Shown piece by piece: positions 23,146-26,726 of a stretch of DNA of 26,726 bases. The position numbers and the translations under genes were made by a program. Positions within the stretch are counted from its first letter, which is position 1, and every line of letters begins with the position of its first letter. The stretch comes from Bianquea renquensis (lineage in GTDB: Bacteria > Bacillota > Clostridia > Lachnospirales > Bianqueaceae). The notes under the pieces were generated by a model, which did no database searches, was not told the DNA's origin, and saw nothing but the letters and a program-made list of their open reading frames with translations. The stretch spans positions 1 through 26,726 of the forward strand of contig NZ_JACRSQ010000038.1 in NCBI RefSeq assembly GCF_014384895.1, in the 5' to 3' direction.

Positions 23146-23418
23146 CTTGCCATTTTACATGGCACAGGTATCACTTACACGCTGCAAGGCGATTATTATG
23201 TACCCAATTTTACCTTACCCGCCGAAGAAAAAACGAAGTCTATCGGCGTTTGGGGACAGCGGCATTGTCGCTATCTGAAAGAACATCGGAAAGCTTCCTA
23301 ACAGGCGACAAACGGCAAGCTGAACAGCTATCTCGCAACCATCGATCGGCAGGCTCTCCCGATTGGTAAAACAATGAACAACATCCGCAATAGAGTAACC
23401 GAGATCATCAACGCGTAA
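23146..23418 (+). pseudogene. Degenerate TnpV-type transposon protein
   Basis: The plus frame reads ITYTLQGDYYVPNFTLPAEE, SIGVWGQRHCRYLKEHRKAS, then an in-frame TAA (23299-23301), then GKLNSYLATIDRQA and finally MNNIRNRVTEIINA before the true stop at 23416-23418. These blocks follow the order of the TnpV protein carried by clostridial transposons, which normally has about 115-125 residues. The middle part between the last two blocks is deleted, and no start codon or ribosome-binding site is visible. It is a dead relic and marks the beginning of mobile, decayed DNA. Confidence 0.75.
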
Positions 23419-23426
23419 GGACAGAA

Positions 23427-23439
23427 GGCTGTCGGGAAA
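23427..23439 (+). repeat. 13-bp flanking direct repeat, left copy
   Basis: GGCTGTCGGGAAA recurs exactly at 25258-25270, in the same orientation, so that the two copies bracket the tandem array. The sequence resembles an insertion-sequence end. Confidence 0.6.
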
Positions 23440-23477
23440 AGGATCGTCCTGCCCCCCTATATATTTGGAAGACTGCC

Positions 23478-25252
23478 CGCCGGCGTGCATTTTTTATCCT
23501 GTTTCCCCGCCGCCTTGGACGTCTCGACGTTGACGGTGGGCATTTTGCCTCCGTTTGCACGCTAGCCCCTGCCCTTCCTCGCCTCGCCGGCGTGCATTTT
23601 TATCCCGTTTCCCCGCCGCCTTGGACGTCTCGACGTTGACGGTGGGCAATCTGCCTCCGTTTGCACGCCGGCCCCTGCCTTTCCTCGCCTCGCCGGCGTG
23701 CATTTTTTATCCTGTTTCCCCGCCGCCTTGGACGTCTCGACGTTGACGGTGGGCATTTTGCCTCCGTTTGCACGCTAGCCCCTGCCTTTCTTCACCTCGC
23801 CGGCGTGCATTTTTATCCCGTTTCCCCGCCGCCTTGGACGTCTCGACGCTGACGGTGGGCAATTTGCCTCCGTTTGCACGCTGGCTTCTGCCTTTCTTCA
23901 TCTCGCCGGCGTGCATTTTTTATCCCGTTTCCCCGCCGCCTTGGACGTCTCGACGTTGACGGTGGGCAATCTGCCTCCGTGTGCACGCTGGCCTCTGCCT
24001 TTCTTCGCCTCGCCGGCGTGCATTTTTTATCCTGTTTCCCCGCCGCCTTGGACGTCTCGACGCTGACGGCGCGCAATCTGCCTCCGTTTGCACGCTGGCC
24101 CCTGCCGGTCCTTGCCTCGCCGGCGTGCATTTTTTTCCTGTTTCCCCTCCAGCTTGGACGTCTCGACTGTGATGGCGGAGATTATGCCTCCTTTTGCACG
24201 CTGGCTTCTGCCTTTCTTCATCTCGCCGGCGTGCATTTTTCTTCCCGTGTCTCCCCCGGCTTGGCCGTCTCGACGATGACGGCAGGGATTTTGCCTCCGT
24301 TTGCACGCTGGCTTCTGCCTTTCTTCGCCTCGCCGGCGTGCATTTTTTTCCTGTTTCCCCTCCAGCTTGGACGTCTCGACTGTGATGGCGCGCAATCTGC
24401 CTCCGTTTGCACGCTAGCCCCTGCCGGTCTTTGCCTCGCCGGCGTGCATTTTTCTTCCTGTTTCCCCGCCGCCTTGGACGTCTCGACGTTGACGGCAGGC
24501 AATTTGCCTCCGTTTGCACGCTGGCTTCTGCCTTTCTCCGCCTCGCCGGCGTGCATTTTTTATCCCGTTTCCCCGCCGCCTTGGACGTCTCGACGTTGAC
24601 GGTGGGCAATCTGCCTCCGTTTGCACGCTGGCTTCTGCCTTTCTCCGCCTCGCCGGCGTGCATTTTTTATCCTGTTTCTCCCCCGCCTTGGACGTCTCGA
24701 CGATGACGGCGCGCAATCTGCCTCCGTTTGCACGCCGGCCTCTTCCTTTCTTCGCCTCACCGGCGTGCATTTTTCTTCCCGTTTCCCCGCCGCCTTGGAC
24801 GTCTCGACGTTGACGGTGGGCAATTTGCCTCCGTTTGCACGCTGGCTTCTGCCTTTCTCCGCCTCGCCGGCGTGCATTTTTTATCCTGTTTCCCCGCCGC
24901 CTTGGACGTCTCGACGATGACGGTGGGCATTTTGCCTCCGTTTGCACGCTGGCCCCTGCCCTTCCTCGCCTCACCGGCGTGCATTTTTCTTCCCGTTTCC
25001 CCGCCAGCTTGGACGTCTCGACTGTGATGGCGGAAATTTTGCCTCCGTTTGCACGCTGGCCCCTGCCCTTCCCCGCCTCGCCGGCGTGCATTTTTTATCC
25101 TGTTTCCCCGCCGCCTTGGACGTCTCGACACTGCCGGCGCGCAATTTGCCTCCGTTTGCACGCTGGCCCCTGCCCTTCCCCGCCTCGCCGGCGTGCATTT
25201 TTATTCCCATTTCTCCTCCGCCTTGATCATCTCGACGTTGCCGGCGGGCAAT
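23478..25252 (+). repeat. Tandem array of 17 direct repeats, period 106-107 bp
   Basis: The anchor GGCGTGCA occurs 17 times in one orientation, first at 23482 and last at 25190, with steps of 106 or 107 bp throughout. Each unit contains GCCGGCGTGCATTTTT, then CTTGGACGTCTCGAC, a variable block, and GCCTCCGTTTGCACGCTGGC. The last unit is cut after GGCAAT. At each unit boundary TGCACGCYGGC can pair with GCCGGCGTGCA across about 19 bases, followed by 5-6 T; the example 23662-23702 with T run 23703-23708 is a perfect 11-bp stem. The shape is that of an intrinsic terminator on the plus strand. There are no unique spacers, so it is not a CRISPR array. Open frames on both strands follow from the repeat and are not genes. 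Function is unknown. Confidence 0.95.
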
Positions 25253-25255
25253 AAC

Positions 25256-25464
25256 GAGGCTGTCGGGAAATCGATAGCTCCACACAGAGGCAGGTGTGAT
25301 CCATGCGGATCTCATCTGCCTCTGACATTTTCCCATTATAAATGATACTAGATGGCCTACGATAACCATCTTGTCTCCGTTCCATGTTATAATGGAACTA
25401 TTCTCATTCTAGATTATCTCAACAAAAACTTCCCTTTCTTCGCGTTACGTTTACCCGACAACTC
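25256..25464. mobile_element. Small IS remnant or MITE-like segment with imperfect terminal inverted repeats
   Basis: The left end GAGGCTGTCGGGAAATCG (25256-25273) and the complement of the right end, GAGTTGTCGGGTAAACG (25448-25464), agree at most positions. Inside is a perfect 9-bp hairpin, CAGAGGCAG (25285-25293) with CTGCCTCTG (25316-25324), and a TATAAT lying between TTCCAT and ATGGAA. No coding region is visible in the 209 bp. The left end is also the right-hand flanking repeat of the array, so the original element may have started at 23425 with the array inside it. No target duplication was identified. Confidence 0.45.
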
Positions 25465-25468
25465 CTGT

Positions 25469-25681
25469 CTATACCCTGAATAAATTAATGGAGGACAGAT
25501 ACGGGAAGAACCCGTATACCCCAATCATGCTGTATTCTGTGGTTTCAGGGCACTTGACCATATCGTGCACCTGTGCCAGAAGGATCTTACCTTTATCTGG
25601 CTGACCAAAGGGCAGAAGCTCCCTAATACTCGTGCTATTCAATAAGTCTTCACGCTTTTGCTTTGATGTATTTGTACTCAT
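25469..25681 (-). CDS. Small hypothetical protein, possibly truncated
   Basis: The 70-residue frame starts MSTNTSKQKREDLLN and contains LLPFGQPDKGKILLAQVHDM. I do not recognise the family. The ribosome-binding site before ATG 25679-25681 is poor. It lies 25 bp downstream of the broken Fic gene in the same direction. Its last residues are encoded right beside the IS-like end at 25464, so the reading frame has probably been cut and the original protein was longer. It may not be expressed. Confidence 0.35.
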   Translation of the reverse strand: MSTNTSKQKREDLLNSTSIRELLPFGQPDKGKILLAQVHDMVKCPETTEYSMIGVYGFFPYLSSINLFRV

Positions 25682-25706
25682 TTTGTTTCTCGCAAAACTT
25701 TTACTC

Positions 25707-26583
25707 TTACACCATTTCTAAATATCGGTCAAGGCGCTCGTTTACATACTCTGCAACAAGTAATACCATAGCATTGGCTTTTCCGTCATGATAAAATGCG
25801 TCAAAAGCGTCATAATATCGTTTGCGGTCAGCAAATTTTACATTGATAGCCGGATACCCGTTTCGTATCAGTTCAAGATTTAAAATCAAACGACCCGTTC
25901 TGCCGTTGCCGTCGATAAACGGGTGTATCCCCTCAAATTCAAGATGAAAACGGGCAATGCGTTCAATCGGATGCATTGTCTTTTTTCGTTCTTCGTTTTC
26001 GGCAAGCAACTCCGTCAATTTCGACTCTATGAGATATGGTTGTACCGGAATGCGGCGGTAAACACCTTTATCTTCAGGTCTGTCCATTAATACCAGCGAA
26101 TGAATCGCCTTAATCTCCGTATCTCTCAATCTAGTTTTGTTTTGTGCAATGTCTTCGATATAAAGGAATGCATCACGATGACCAACAGCTTCAAGATGGT
26201 CTTTTAAAGGCTTGCGATCTATTGTCATCCCCTCAAGTACTAGAGCGGTTTCTTTGAGTGTAAGGGTGTTGCCCTCGATTATAGGTAAAGTCAATCATAA
26301 ATTCGTCACGCAAACGCTGTGCTTCGCCTGCGGTAAGCGGACGCATACCGTCACGTTTTACTTTTTTGATATCGATTTCAGTTAGGATACCCGCAAATTT
26401 GCCGCGTTTTCTTTTGTTAGGCAGTTTCCGTTTATCCAACGGTTTTTCTGTTTCTGCTGGTATCATATATAATTTCCCTTTTCGGATAACTCCGCCTATT
26501 TCGCCATTGGCACAAAGCAGACGAACACGACGAGTAGAGATACCCCATTTTTCCGCTGCCTGTGTTACAGTTAAATATTCCAT
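25707..26583 (-). pseudogene. Fic-family protein gene split by a small deletion and frameshift
   Basis: The first part (26583 to about 26281) encodes an excisionase/MerR-like helix-turn-helix (MEYLTVTQAAEKWGISTRRV) and runs to EFMIDFTYN. The second part (about 26280 to 25707) continues in another frame with IEGNTLTLKETALVLEG and contains the active motif HPFIDGNGRTGRL. Related Fic proteins normally read TYNSNAIEGN at this join; here TATAATCGAG shows a loss compatible with about 11 bases between two AAT repeats. This removes the SNA of the (S/T)xxxE(G/N) inhibitory motif and shifts the frame. The N-terminal start is good (ATG 26581-26583, AGGAGG eight bases upstream). A TTG at 26292-26294 could restart the catalytic half. 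Intact members transfer AMP to target proteins. I regard the gene as inactivated. Confidence 0.85.
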
Positions 26584-26607
26584 CTTTTATACCTCCTAAT
26601 TTGAGGG

Positions 26608-26635
26608 GGTAGTGTCAAAAACTACCTGTTTTTTT
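26608..26635 (+). terminator. Hairpin followed by T run, plus strand
   Basis: GGTAGT (26608-26613) and ACTACC (26621-26626) enclose a 7-base loop and are followed by TG and seven T residues. It looks like an intrinsic terminator on the plus strand, but no plus-strand gene precedes it. It could be part of an IS end or the leader of the Fic gene. Confidence 0.4.
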
Positions 26636-26706
26636 GTTGCAAAATCTAATAAAAACCTTGATTTTAAGGGAAATTTGCTATAAAAAGAGCATTGACCTCC
26701 CTTTTC

Positions 26707-26715
26707 TGGTATAAT
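26707..26715 (+). promoter_or_regulatory. Extended -10 promoter candidate pointing out of the window
   Basis: TGGTATAAT (26707-26715) is a perfect TGn extended -10 element. A TTGACC lies only 12 bp upstream, too close to serve as -35. It would drive a gene beyond the right edge. Confidence 0.35.
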
Positions 26716-26726
26716 GTCTATCGCCA

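Noticed and set aside
23478..25252. CRISPR array
   Set aside because: Whole units of about 107 bp repeat directly without unique spacers, and there are no cas genes.
23494..25369. Many basic or Arg-rich open frames on both strands of the tandem array
   Set aside because: The unit length (106-107) is not a multiple of three, frames change from unit to unit with T-run length, both strands are equally open, and there are no proper ribosome-binding sites. They are by-products of a GC-rich repeat.
26692..26715. TTGACC/TATAAT as a normal sigma-A promoter
   Set aside because: The spacer is only 12 bp. I kept only the extended -10 element.

Overview
The window looks like a chromosomal segment of a low-to-mid GC Gram-positive anaerobe of the Clostridia (Lachnospiraceae/Oscillospiraceae type). 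The basis is strong AGGAGG ribosome-binding sites, a YesM/YesN-type two-component pair beside an LplABC-type sugar importer that lacks its own ATPase, a TnpV transposon remnant, a tRNA-Leu without encoded CCA, and no lipid A genes. Nearly every gene is on the minus strand, so transcription runs from high to low coordinates. No database search was possible; family names come from motifs I could read.

Left edge (1-1134): two truncated fragments on the plus strand (an unidentified C-terminus and a winged-helix remnant), a small XRE regulator with a zinc ribbon, and a tRNA-Leu(UAG) with its own promoter and terminator.

Surface-polysaccharide operon (14922 down to 1135): eleven tightly packed genes, most overlapping by 4-11 bp. 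In order: GT4, GT2, a stand-alone COG5610 C-terminal-type protein, ABC-2 permease, ABC ATPase, full-length HAD/COG5610 protein, a tandem sialyltransferase-like protein, a GT2-GT32-like fusion, a KdsB-like cytidylyltransferase, a DRE-TIM aldolase with an extra C-terminal domain, and a HAD phosphatase. The last enzymes read as a complete route to a CMP-activated ulosonic acid (aldol condensation, optional dephosphorylation, CMP activation). The tandem protein carries two sets of bacterial sialyltransferase motifs, so it is the obvious user of that donor. The ABC pair would export the finished, probably lipid-linked glycan. This is the best candidate for an undescribed system here: a Gram-positive ulosonic-acid glycan built with a pyruvate-aldolase-type enzyme instead of a KdsA/NeuB-type synthase.

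Sugar uptake and signalling (23019 down to 15075): a xylose-isomerase-like TIM-barrel gene followed by a beta-lactamase-family remnant; then two sugar ABC permeases, a solute-binding lipoprotein, a YesN-like response regulator and a YesM-like sensor kinase. A nearly identical 30-bp inverted-repeat operator lies 2 bp upstream of the -35 box of both transcription units, so they probably form one regulon.

Right end (23100-26726): decayed mobile DNA. It holds a TnpV pseudogene, a 1.8-kb array of 17 direct repeats of about 107 bp, IS-like ends, a small unknown gene and a Fic gene broken by a small deletion that falls in its inhibitory motif. Each unit boundary of the array can form a hairpin followed by a T run, so the array resembles a string of intrinsic terminators.
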